Below, piece by piece: positions 1-6,538 of a stretch of 54,197 bases of DNA. Made by a program: the position numbers and the translations under genes. Source of the stretch: Hyphomonadaceae bacterium UBA5336 (GTDB taxonomy: Bacteria; Pseudomonadota; Alphaproteobacteria; Caulobacterales; Hyphomonadaceae); the NCBI GenBank assembly GCA_002408125.1, contig DHQO01000027.1:1-54197 (forward strand), given 5' to 3'. Within the stretch, counting starts at the first letter, position 1. Every line of letters begins with the position of its first letter. The notes beneath the pieces are model-generated. The model saw only the letters and a program-made list of their open reading frames with translations, did no database searches and was not told the DNA's origin.

Positions 1-560
1 CGCAGATAATCGAAGCCGAACTCATTGTTCGTGCCATAGGTGATGTCTGCCGCGTACGCGGCCTTGCGCCCGGCATCGTCCACCCCATGCACCACCACGC
101 CGGTGGTCATGCCGAGAAACTCGTAAAGCTGGCCCATCCACTCCGCGTCGCGCTTGGCGAGATAGTCGTTCACGGTGACGACATGCACGCCCTTGCCGGC
201 GAGCGCATTGAGATAGGTCGCCAGCGTGGCCACCAGCGTCTTGCCCTCACCGGTCTTCATCTCGGCGATGGCGCCGGAGTGCAGCACCATGCCGCCGATC
301 AGCTGGACGTCGAAATGACGCATGCCGAGCGAACGCACGGAGGCCTCGCGAACCACCGCAAAGGCTTCTTCCAGCAGGTCATCCAGGGTGGCGCCATTGT
401 CGAGGCGCTGGCGGAACTCGGCCGTCTTGGCCTTGAGCGAGGCGTCCGACAGCGCCTGCATCATCGGTTCCATGGAGTTGATCCGATTTACCCGAACCCG
501 AAGTGGCTTCACTTTCCGATCATTGACGGAGCCGAACATCTTGCGGGCGATTGAGAGCAT
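1..560 (-). CDS. secA: Preprotein translocase ATPase SecA, N-terminal part (runs off left edge)
   Basis: This is the motor ATPase that drives unfolded preproteins through the SecYEG channel at the inner membrane. Only about the first 186 residues are in the window; the rest lies beyond base 1. The reading starts MLSIARKMFGS and contains the SecA signatures in order: the Walker A region AEMKTGEGKT at about residues 103-112, VTVNDYLAKRDAEWM after it, and AADITYGTNNEFGFDYLR at the edge, which are essentially invariant in the family. The ATG at 558-560 fits the family N-terminus. The gene is transcribed away from the PpiC-type isomerase gene, so two protein-export or folding genes share the region 561-742. 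No clear promoter could be assigned there. Confidence 0.97.
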   Translation of the reverse strand, partial: MLSIARKMFGSVNDRKVKPLRVRVNRINSMEPMMQALSDASLKAKTAEFRQRLDNGATLDDLLEEAFAVVREASVRSLGMRHFDVQLIGGMVLHSGAIAEMKTGEGKTLVATLATYLNALAGKGVHVVTVNDYLAKRDAEWMGQLYEFLGMTTGVVVHGVDDAGRKAAYAADITYGTNNEFGFDYL

Positions 561-742
561 CTCGAATACCAGTACGCTTGAGGGTCAGAAGTAACCTGCC
601 CTTCCCCATGAAGGTTTGGCAACCTTTAGCGGCAGGGTGTTAAGGCTGGTCAAACCCTCTCGACCATTGCCAGCCGGACACTTAAGAACGCCCCTATAGC
701 GTGTCAATCGGGTGCACTGCCACCTCAACAGCGGAGCTGTTC

Positions 743-1642
743 ATGACCAATGCCGTGCGCCATGCCCTGTTTGCCGCCATCGGGGGCCTTGTCCTGACCG
801 CCTGCAATCCGCACGGGGCCGATCCGGCCGCGCGCGTTCGCGTAGATGGCGCAGTGGCCGCGGTGGTCAATGGCGACCCGGTCTATCTCGCCGATGTCGA
901 GCTGGAGGCCGCCGCCCAGGGCCGGATCGACCCGGGCGAGCCCTTCGGCATCGGCCATCCGGCCTACCAGGATGTCCTCGACCAGCTGATCGACCAGCGC
1001 CTGATGGCCCAGGAAGCCCTCGCCAAGGATCTCGACCAGGAAGGCACCTCGCCGCGCCGGCTGGAAGCGGCCCGTGAGCGGGTGCTGGGCAATATCCTGG
1101 TGGAAAACCTGGTGGCGGCCAATGTCACCGACGAGAAGATCCGGCAGATGTATGCCGAACAGGTCAATCTCCAGCAGATCGATGACGAGGTGAAGGTCTC
1201 CGTCATCCTGGTGGAAACCGAGGAAGAGGCCGAGACCGTGCGCCGGCGCGTGACCTCCGGCGAGGAATTTTCCGTGGTGGCCTTCGAGGTCAGCCAGGAT
1301 ACCGCCTCGAGGCTGGAAGGCGGCGCGCTCGGATACGTACAGCCCACGCTGATGGGCGAGCCCTTCTCCAGCGCCATCGGCAACACCACTGTCGGCGATG
1401 TATCGGAACCCTTCGAGAGCGAGGCCGGCTGGTATCTCATCAAGGTCGAGGACCGGCGCACCCCGCCGCCCAAGACGCTTGAGGAGATGCGCCCGGAGAT
1501 CATCACCTTCCTGACCTATGCAGAGATCAGCCAGATCCTGAAGACCCTGCGCGCCGAAGCGGTGATCGAGCCCGGCAATGGCGTGCCCACCGTCACGCCG
1601 GAAGAGCTTTCCAACCCCTCCCAGCCGGATGACAGCCTGTGA
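743..1642 (+). CDS. Exported PpiC/parvulin-type peptidyl-prolyl isomerase lipoprotein
   Basis: Predicted periplasmic or outer-membrane-anchored foldase of 299 residues. The N-terminus is a lipoprotein signal with lipobox LTAC (Cys21). A SurA/PrsA-like helical region follows (about 35-145, with LIDQRLMAQEAL), then one parvulin rotamase domain (about 150-240: VSVILVETEEEA, GALGYVQ, GWYLIKVEDRR) and a Pro/Ser-rich tail. The ATG at 743 is preferred over one 42 bases upstream because GGAG at 733-736 sits six bases before it and because the signal peptide begins there. It faces secA head-to-head and its stop overlaps the GTG start of argJ. Substrates are unknown; the Sec-linked folding role is inferred from family and neighbourhood. 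Confidence 0.85.
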   Translation: MTNAVRHALFAAIGGLVLTACNPHGADPAARVRVDGAVAAVVNGDPVYLADVELEAAAQGRIDPGEPFGIGHPAYQDVLDQLIDQRLMAQEALAKDLDQEGTSPRRLEAARERVLGNILVENLVAANVTDEKIRQMYAEQVNLQQIDDEVKVSVILVETEEEAETVRRRVTSGEEFSVVAFEVSQDTASRLEGGALGYVQPTLMGEPFSSAIGNTTVGDVSEPFESEAGWYLIKVEDRRTPPPKTLEEMRPEIITFLTYAEISQILKTLRAEAVIEPGNGVPTVTPEELSNPSQPDDSL

Positions 1643-2889
1643 ACCTGACACCGTCCCCCTTTGCGCCGGACCATTTCCCGGCGCTACCGCCCGTGAAAGG
1701 CGTACGCGCGGCCACCGGCTCGCGCGGCTTTTATGCAAAGCGTGGCCTCACCCGCGACGATGTTTTCCTCTTCGTCTTCGACAAGGGCACACATGCCGGC
1801 GGAGTGTTCACCCGCTCGGCCACCGCCTCAGCCGATGTGCTGTGGTGCCGTGAGGCGCTGACCCGCGGCAATGGCCGGGCGAGCGCACTGGTCGTGAATT
1901 CGGGCAATTCCAATGCCTTTACCGGCGCGCGCGGCGTTCTGAAGAATGATGCCACGCTGGCGGCGATGACGGCTGCGCTGGGCGCATCGCGGGAGGCCTG
2001 TTTCCTCGCTGCCACCGGCGTGATCGGCGAGCCGCTTGCCGACCCGAACTATGTCGGCTCCATCATGCCCGAGCTCACCGCCAGGCTCGATGCGCCGGAC
2101 TGGGAAGCGTGCGCGCGGGCCTTCATGACCACCGACACCTTTGCCAAGGGTGCGGGCACGCAGCGCGAAATCGGCAGGACCCGGATCAATGTCTCCGGCA
2201 TCACCAAGGGCTCCGGCATGATCGCACCGAACATGGCCACCATGCTGGCCTATATGTTCACCGATGCGGCCATTGCCCCGGAGCTCCTGCAGACGCTGAC
2301 CGCGCGGATCGCCGAGGCGAGCTTCAACGCCATCACGGTCGACAGCGACACCTCCACTTCCGACAGCTTCATGATCTTCGCGACCGGCGCAAGCGGGGCG
2401 CCGCTGATCACTTCGGAGGCTGACCCGCACTTCAAGACGGTTGAAGAGGCCCTGCTGCGTGTGGCACTCAATCTCGCCCACCAGATCGTCAAGGATGGCG
2501 AGGGGGCGCAGAAATTCATCTCTATCCGCGTGAGAAGCGCCACCGATGACCGTTCGGCCAAGCGCGTGGCCGCCGCCATCGCCAACTCGCCGCTGGTGAA
2601 GACGGCACTTGCGGCCGGCGACGCAAACTGGGGCCGTATCGTCATGGCCGTCGGCAAGGCGATGGAGCCGGTCAATGCTGGCCAGCTCGCCATCTGGTTC
2701 GGCGATCACCAGGTCGCCGAGCATGGCGGGCGCGCGGAAGACTATGACGAGACCATCGCCAGCGCGGTGTGCGCCGGGCGAGAGATCGACATCACGGTGG
2801 ATCTTGCCGTCGGCCATGGCGAAGCGGTGGTCTATACCTGCGATCTCACCCACGCCTATATCGACATCAACGGGGCCTACCGGACATGA
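1639..2889 (+). CDS. argJ: Bifunctional ornithine acetyltransferase / N-acetylglutamate synthase ArgJ
   Basis: Cytoplasmic arginine biosynthesis enzyme that recycles the acetyl group from N-acetylornithine to glutamate and, in the bifunctional class, also makes N-acetylglutamate from acetyl-CoA. At 416 residues it has the full family length. The self-cleavage site is visible as NMA-TML, making Thr201 the expected N-terminal nucleophile of the beta chain after cleavage behind Ala200; KGSGMIAPN precedes it as in the family. The C-terminus ends in the typical DINGAYRT. The start is GTG, overlapping the upstream stop (GTGA), and its own stop overlaps the mutT start (ATGA), so translation of the three genes is probably coupled. 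Whether it is truly bifunctional cannot be told from sequence alone. Confidence 0.96.
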   Translation: MNLTPSPFAPDHFPALPPVKGVRAATGSRGFYAKRGLTRDDVFLFVFDKGTHAGGVFTRSATASADVLWCREALTRGNGRASALVVNSGNSNAFTGARGVLKNDATLAAMTAALGASREACFLAATGVIGEPLADPNYVGSIMPELTARLDAPDWEACARAFMTTDTFAKGAGTQREIGRTRINVSGITKGSGMIAPNMATMLAYMFTDAAIAPELLQTLTARIAEASFNAITVDSDTSTSDSFMIFATGASGAPLITSEADPHFKTVEEALLRVALNLAHQIVKDGEGAQKFISIRVRSATDDRSAKRVAAAIANSPLVKTALAAGDANWGRIVMAVGKAMEPVNAGQLAIWFGDHQVAEHGGRAEDYDETIASAVCAGREIDITVDLAVGHGEAVVYTCDLTHAYIDINGAYRT

Positions 2890-3332
2890 AGATGGTGCTG
2901 GTCGTGGCCGTCGCGCTCTATAATGAGCACGGCGAGATCCTGCTGGCCCAGCGACCGCCCGGCAAACAGCTCGAAGGCCTGTGGGAGTTTCCCGGCGGAA
3001 AGGTGGATCCGGGCGAGACGCCCGAGACCGCACTGGTGCGCGAACTTCAGGAAGAACTGGCGATCACGGTTGAGATTAACCAGCTCCAACCGATCACATT
3101 TGCCTCTCATACTTATGAAACTTTTCACCTTTTAATGCCACTTTATGCCTGCCGGACATGGTCAGGAACTGCGACCGGCGCAGAGGGACAGGCCCTGGCA
3201 TGGGTTCCGCCCGGACGCTTGGAGGAGTTTCCGGCACCACCGGCGGATATCCCGCTATTCAGGCTGTTGGCCACGGAAAAACATGGCAAATACGAACAAG
3301 ATCACCCGCCTGGCCACCCGTTTTCTTCGTGA
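2886..3332 (+). CDS. mutT: MutT/Nudix 8-oxo-dGTP-type pyrophosphohydrolase
   Basis: Nudix hydrolase expected to sanitise oxidised nucleotides (8-oxo-dGTP to the monophosphate). It has 148 residues. The Nudix box spans about residues 38-60 with Gly38, Glu44, Arg52-Glu53 and Glu56-Glu57; the usual Gly after the EE pair is Ala here. The ATG overlaps the argJ stop. The family normally ends near residue 130, after a PADIPLF-like stretch, and here that point is followed by about 18 low-complexity residues. This tail is read in the 50 bases that also encode the N-terminus of the Flp pilin in another frame. Bases 3070-3150 inside the gene are clearly AT-richer than the surroundings, which could reflect a promoter for the pilin gene. 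Confidence 0.88.
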   Translation: MKMVLVVAVALYNEHGEILLAQRPPGKQLEGLWEFPGGKVDPGETPETALVRELQEELAITVEINQLQPITFASHTYETFHLLMPLYACRTWSGTATGAEGQALAWVPPGRLEEFPAPPADIPLFRLLATEKHGKYEQDHPPGHPFSS

Positions 3333-3480
3333 AGAATCCGGCGCCACTGTGGTGGAATATTGCCTCCTGCTCGGGCTCCTCGCCCTGGCCATCATCACCG
3401 CCATCACAGCCGTCGGAAACCCGACCCAGCAGAATTTCCAGGACGCGGCCAACGCCTGGCCGGATCACAGCGAGAGCTAA
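3283..3480 (+). CDS. Orphan Flp/Fap-type pilin subunit
   Basis: A 65-residue type IVb (Flp) prepilin. The short positively charged leader ends at Gly20; the prepilin peptidase site is Gly20-Ala21, followed by TVVEY, which places the conserved Glu at +5 and Tyr at +6. A single hydrophobic helix (about residues 27-44) and a short polar tail follow. This layout is diagnostic of Flp pilins such as Caulobacter PilA. The gene begins 50 bases inside mutT in a different frame and ends just before a hairpin at 3483-3511. None of the cpa/tad assembly genes are nearby, so it would depend on a machine encoded elsewhere, or serve as a pseudopilin. The start at 3283 is the only one that leaves a complete leader. 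Confidence 0.85.
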   Translation: MANTNKITRLATRFLREESGATVVEYCLLLGLLALAIITAITAVGNPTQQNFQDAANAWPDHSES

Positions 3481-3482
3481 AA

Positions 3483-3511
3483 ACGGCGAAGACCGTGAGG
3501 GTCTCCGCCGT
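3483..3511. terminator. Hairpin between convergent flp and hsp20 genes
   Basis: Arms ACGGCG-A-AGACC and GGTCT-C-CGCCGT pair over 11 base pairs around one A/C mismatch and a five-base loop. It lies between two converging genes, the usual place for a bidirectional terminator. No U-run follows on the plus strand, so termination strength is uncertain. Confidence 0.55.
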
Positions 3512-3540
3512 CATGTCTGAGACTTTAAGAACCGGCGGCC

Positions 3541-4020
3541 TTAGGCGGCCGAGGCGTCATTGTCGCTGATCAGCTTCGGCGACTCCTTGGCCGCGGTCTG
3601 GCCGATCTCGATCTTGCGCGGCTTGGCCGCTTCGGGCAGCTCGCGCCGCAGGTCGATGCGCAGCATGCCGTTCACGAGATCCGCACCGGTGACGACGACA
3701 TGGTCGGCCAGCTGGAAGCGGCGGATGAAGCCGCGCTCGGCGATACCGCGATGGAGGAATTCGCGACCATCGGACTCTTCGGACTGGGTTTTCTTGCCTG
3801 CCACGGTGAGCAGGTTTTCCTTCAGTTCGATATCCAGGTCGTCTTCACCGAAACCGGCCACGGCAATCTCGATGGCAAAGCGGTCATCGCCGACGCGCTC
3901 GATATTGTAGGGCGGATAGCCCTGAGCGCCGTCAAGGCGCGCAGCCGAGTCGATCATGCTGGCCATACGGTCGAAGCCGACCATGGTGCGATAAAGGGGG
4001 GAAAGGTCGATCGTGTTCAT
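3541..4020 (-). CDS. Small heat-shock protein (Hsp20/IbpA family)
   Basis: ATP-independent holdase chaperone of the alpha-crystallin family, 159 residues. The N-terminus MNTIDLSPLYRTMVGFDRM is typical of alphaproteobacterial class A Hsp20. The alpha-crystallin domain covers about 36-135 (YNIERVGDDRFAIEIAVAGF, then LVNGMLRIDLRRELPE), followed by the I-x-I oligomerisation motif KIEI at 137-140. An in-frame ATG four codons upstream (4032) is rejected: it has no ribosome site and lies in the loop of a hairpin. The ATG at 4020 has AGGA at a five-base spacing after the A/G tract. Expression looks thermally controlled twice, by a sigma-32-like promoter and by a ROSE-type hairpin covering the ribosome site. 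Confidence 0.95.
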   Translation of the reverse strand: MNTIDLSPLYRTMVGFDRMASMIDSAARLDGAQGYPPYNIERVGDDRFAIEIAVAGFGEDDLDIELKENLLTVAGKKTQSEESDGREFLHRGIAERGFIRRFQLADHVVVTGADLVNGMLRIDLRRELPEAAKPRKIEIGQTAAKESPKLISDNDASAA

Positions 4021-4022
4021 AT

Positions 4023-4043
4023 CAGTCCTCATCTAAGCAACTG
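4023..4043 (-). promoter_or_regulatory. ROSE-type RNA thermometer hairpin of hsp20
   Basis: Read on the minus strand, CAGUUGCU (4043-4036) faces AGGACUG (4029-4023) across a six-base loop. Pairs are C-G, A-U, G-C, U-A, U-G, then a single unpaired G, then C-G and U-A. This is the defining ROSE arrangement: the U(U/C)GCU motif pairs with the AGGA Shine-Dalgarno with one bulged G. Established knowledge: such elements open at heat-shock temperature and control small heat-shock genes in rhizobia and relatives. An upstream helix (GCATG/CATGC, about 4049-4068) and a leader of roughly 140 bases from the predicted promoter fit the multi-hairpin ROSE layout. Melting was not measured. Confidence 0.82.
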
Positions 4044-4164
4044 GACCGGCATGCATTGGGCATGCTGGCCTTTTTGGCGTTTTCAGCCTGCGCGACACCC
4101 CAACCCGACATCGGCGTTGGCACGCATTCTGGTCACGACCCGCTTGGCAGCGCCGTGACACAGG

Positions 4165-4194
4165 CTATGTGGGTAGGTCAGAAACAGTTTCAAG
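4165..4194 (-). promoter_or_regulatory. Sigma-32 (RpoH)-like heat-shock promoter of hsp20
   Basis: On the minus strand, CTTGAAA (4194-4188) is followed after 14 bases by CCCACATAG (4173-4165). The consensus heat-shock promoter is CTTGAAA with a spacer of about 13-15 bases and a CCCCATnT-like -10. The -35 element is perfect and the -10 element is partial. It points at hsp20 and would give a leader of about 140 bases ending in the thermometer. Confidence 0.7.
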
Positions 4195-4215
4195 AATTCG
4201 AAAGGGAGACCGAAC

Positions 4216-5124
4216 ATGCGCATCCTGACCCTGAGCGGATCGGCCATTTTTGCCCTGGCCCTGGCGGCCTGCGGCGGACCGAGCGAGCCCGCTCCGGAAG
4301 ACACCGCCCCTGCCCCCGCCGAAACGCCTGCCGAAACCGGACCGGAAGCCGGCAGCCTCGACTGGGCGGCCGCCGGCAGCTGGCGCGGCGAGGATGCCGC
4401 TCGCGACAGTGCGCGCCATCCGGCCGAAACGCTCGCCTTTTTCGGCGTCGAGCCCGATGACACGGTGATCGAGCTCTGGCCGGGCGGTGGCTGGTATTCG
4501 CGCATTCTCGCGCCCTATCTCGCCGCTGGCGGCGGAGAGCTGATCGCGGCCGGCTTCGACCCGGACGCCTATGAGGATGAAGAGCGCCGTGCGCGCGTCG
4601 AGGGCAACATGCAGGCCTTCATGGACGGCTTTGCCTCCGATCCGGATCTGTTCGGCACTGTCACCCGTTCGGAGCTCTCCAACGTCTCCGGTCCGCTGGC
4701 CGAGCCGGAAAGCGCCGATGTCGTGCTGACCTTCCGCAACATCCACAACTGGATGAGCGGAGGCTATCTCGACAAGGTGTTTGCTGATGCCTATGCCGCA
4801 CTGAAACCGGGCGGCGTGCTCGGCGTGGTCGAACACCGACTGCCCTCCGTGGACGAGCAGGACCCGGTCGCCTCCAGCGGCTATGTGCACGAGGATTTCG
4901 TGATCGCCACCGCCGAACGCGCCGGCTTCGTGCTGGAGGACAGCACCGAGATCAACGCCAATCCCGCCGACACCGCCGACCACCCATTCGGGGTGTGGAC
5001 CCTGCCGCCGGTCTCGCGCACGACCGACCGTGACGGCGAGACGCCGGAAGGCTTCGAACCGACCACTTATCTGGAAATCGGCGAATCCGACCGCATGACG
5101 CTGAAATTCCGCAAGCCGGAATAG
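4216..5124 (+). CDS. Lipoprotein with a class I methyltransferase fold (COG4798-like)
   Basis: A 302-residue protein whose N-terminus is a clear lipoprotein signal (lipobox LAAC, Cys19) followed by an Ala/Pro/Glu linker (about 24-45). The rest looks like a class I S-adenosylmethionine methyltransferase: motif I VIELWPGGGWYS at 84-95, an acidic motif AAGFDPDAYE, a motif IV-like region SADVVLTFRNIHNW, and LKPGGVLGVVEHR. The substrate is unknown. The paradox is location: S-adenosylmethionine is not known to be available outside the cytoplasm. GGGAG at 4204-4208, seven bases from the ATG, supports the start. The gene is divergent from hsp20 and 33 bases ahead of the oxygenase gene, so those two may be co-transcribed. 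Confidence 0.8.
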   Translation: MRILTLSGSAIFALALAACGGPSEPAPEDTAPAPAETPAETGPEAGSLDWAAAGSWRGEDAARDSARHPAETLAFFGVEPDDTVIELWPGGGWYSRILAPYLAAGGGELIAAGFDPDAYEDEERRARVEGNMQAFMDGFASDPDLFGTVTRSELSNVSGPLAEPESADVVLTFRNIHNWMSGGYLDKVFADAYAALKPGGVLGVVEHRLPSVDEQDPVASSGYVHEDFVIATAERAGFVLEDSTEINANPADTADHPFGVWTLPPVSRTTDRDGETPEGFEPTTYLEIGESDRMTLKFRKPE

Positions 5125-5157
5125 TCAGACCCAGCCAGACGGTGCTAAGGGGCCGCC

Positions 5158-5766
5158 ATGCCCCAGCGCCGTCTGTTTCCCACCCTGCTGCACGAAAGCA
5201 AACTGGCTGATCCAGCCCTGCTGGATGAGCTGGAAGCGGCCTGCTGGATGGTGGAAGATGGCGATAGTGCCGGCCATGACTGGTGTGAGGAGAACGGCTA
5301 TCCGGGCTATACGTCCTATGCCTCCCTCGACGACCTGCCCGAGCGCGCACCGGCCTTTGCCGACCTTGTCGCCCAGCTCGATGCGGAAGCAGCTGCCTTC
5401 GCCAGGGCGCTGCACTGGGACCTGGAAGACCGCACGCTCAGCCTGTCGGGTCTGTGGGTGAATGTGCTCGGCGAGGGCGGCGGGCATTCCGGGCACCTGC
5501 ACCCGGGCTGCGTGATCTCCGGCACCTGCTATGTCGCCATGCCGGAAGGGGCCGGCGCGCTGAAACTGGAAGATCCGCGCCTGCCGCAGATGATGGCCGC
5601 CCCTCAACTCACCGATGAAGCACCGGAGGCAATGCGCCGGTTCGTCTATGTCCGCCCGAAAGCCGGCGACATCGTGATGTGGGAGAGCTGGCTGCGCCAC
5701 GAAGTGATGGCCTCTGCCAGCGAGGATGCCCGTATCTCCGTCAGCTTCAACTACGCACTGAGCTAG
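5158..5766 (+). CDS. Putative 2-oxoglutarate/Fe(II)-dependent oxygenase (TIGR02466-like)
   Basis: A 202-residue protein resembling the 2OG-FeII_Oxy_5 family: NVLGEGGGHSGHLHPGCVISGTCYV at about 102-126, then PKAGDIVMWESWLRHEV (167-183) and RISVSFNY (192-199). His115, His181 and Arg192 are the best candidates for metal and 2-oxoglutarate binding. The classical HxD pair is not present; the first site reads HLHP, as seems usual for this family. The substrate is unknown and the protein has no export signal. It sits 33 bases behind the methyltransferase-like gene. The ATG at 5158 lies after a purine-rich AAGGGG. Confidence 0.72.
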   Translation: MPQRRLFPTLLHESKLADPALLDELEAACWMVEDGDSAGHDWCEENGYPGYTSYASLDDLPERAPAFADLVAQLDAEAAAFARALHWDLEDRTLSLSGLWVNVLGEGGGHSGHLHPGCVISGTCYVAMPEGAGALKLEDPRLPQMMAAPQLTDEAPEAMRRFVYVRPKAGDIVMWESWLRHEVMASASEDARISVSFNYALS

Positions 5767-5880
5767 GCCCGGGACTTGAATGCAATTGGCGCAAACGTGC
5801 CGGGTTGCGACAGAAGTCGCGGTTGACCGCCCGGCAAGGACGCGCCACCAGACCACGAGTTTATTTTACAGGATCCGATC

Positions 5881-6408
5881 ATGGACATCTCCAAAATCTC
5901 CCTGGGCACCAATCCGCCGGACGACCTCAACGTCATCATCGAGGTGCCGCTCGGGGGCGAGCCGATCAAGTACGAGATCGACAAGGCTTCCGGCGCCATG
6001 TTCGTGGACCGGTTCCTCTACACCTCCATGCGCTATCCATGCAATTACGGCTTCGTCCCGCATACGCTGAGCCTGGATGGCGACCCGCTGGACGTCATGG
6101 TGGTCGGCCAACGCGCCCTGGTGCCCGGCGCCGTGGTGCGTGCGCGCCCTGTCGGCGTCCTGCTGATGGAAGACGATGGCGGTACCGACGAAAAGATCAT
6201 CGCCGTGCCGCATCAGAAGCTCACCCGCTTCTACGAGAAGATCCACAATTATACCGACCTGCCGGAAATCCTGGTCGAGCGGATCGTCCACTTCTTCACC
6301 CACTACAAGGACATGGAGCCCAACAAATGGGTAAAGGTCCAGGGCGTGGAAGGTGTGGAAAAGGCCCGCGAACTGATCGTGGAAGCCATCGAGCGGGCCA
6401 AGCAGTAG
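5881..6408 (+). CDS. ppa: Inorganic pyrophosphatase, family I
   Basis: Soluble enzyme that hydrolyses pyrophosphate to phosphate and so pulls biosynthetic reactions forward. At 175 residues it has the normal bacterial length. The signature DGDPLDVMVV (66-75) carries the metal-binding aspartates 66, 68 and 71; YPCNYGFVP (52-60) and HYKDMEPNKWVKV are also typical. AGGA at 5871-5874 is six bases before the ATG. A 114-base gap with no obvious regulatory element separates it from the oxygenase gene. A strong hairpin follows at 6447-6477, so it is probably a single-gene unit. Confidence 0.97.
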   Translation: MDISKISLGTNPPDDLNVIIEVPLGGEPIKYEIDKASGAMFVDRFLYTSMRYPCNYGFVPHTLSLDGDPLDVMVVGQRALVPGAVVRARPVGVLLMEDDGGTDEKIIAVPHQKLTRFYEKIHNYTDLPEILVERIVHFFTHYKDMEPNKWVKVQGVEGVEKARELIVEAIERAKQ

Positions 6409-6446
6409 CGCAGTCCCGCCTACAGCATACCCCAGCAGTGCGCTGA

Positions 6447-6477
6447 AACGCCGCCAGATTTAATCTGGCGCGGCGTT
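6447..6477 (+). terminator. Hairpin downstream of ppa
   Basis: AACGCCG and CCAGAT pair with ATCTGG and CGGCGTT, with a TTA loop and a two-base bulge (CG) on the 3' arm. The result is a 13-base-pair stem 38 bases after the ppa stop. No U-run follows, so it may act with Rho or only stabilise the transcript end. Confidence 0.55.
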
Positions 6478-6503
6478 GACCTTCTGAATCAAGTGGTGAA
6501 CCT

Positions 6504-6533
6504 ACCCCCCGAGGCTGAGGAAAATCGGGGGGT
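6504..6533 (+). promoter_or_regulatory. Hairpin that traps the ribosome site of the next gene
   Basis: ACCCCCC (6504-6510) is an exact complement of GGGGGGT (6527-6533), which contains the only purine-rich Shine-Dalgarno candidate for the gene starting at 6539. A seven-pair G-C stem with a 16-base loop would hide the ribosome site. This suggests translational control, but no ligand or sensor is known. The pairing is read directly from sequence; the function is inference. Confidence 0.5.
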
Positions 6534-6538
6534 GTCAG

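Noticed and set aside
3529..3550. GGCGGCC repeated around TTA at the end of hsp20, as a possible terminator
   Set aside because: It is a direct, not inverted, repeat and cannot form the required stem; the hairpin at 3483-3511 is the better candidate.
4062..4460. Short plus-strand frame with a lipobox-like MLAFLAFSAC upstream of the methyltransferase-like gene
   Set aside because: It lacks a basic N-terminus and ribosome site, covers the hsp20 promoter and leader, and runs out of frame into a well-supported gene.
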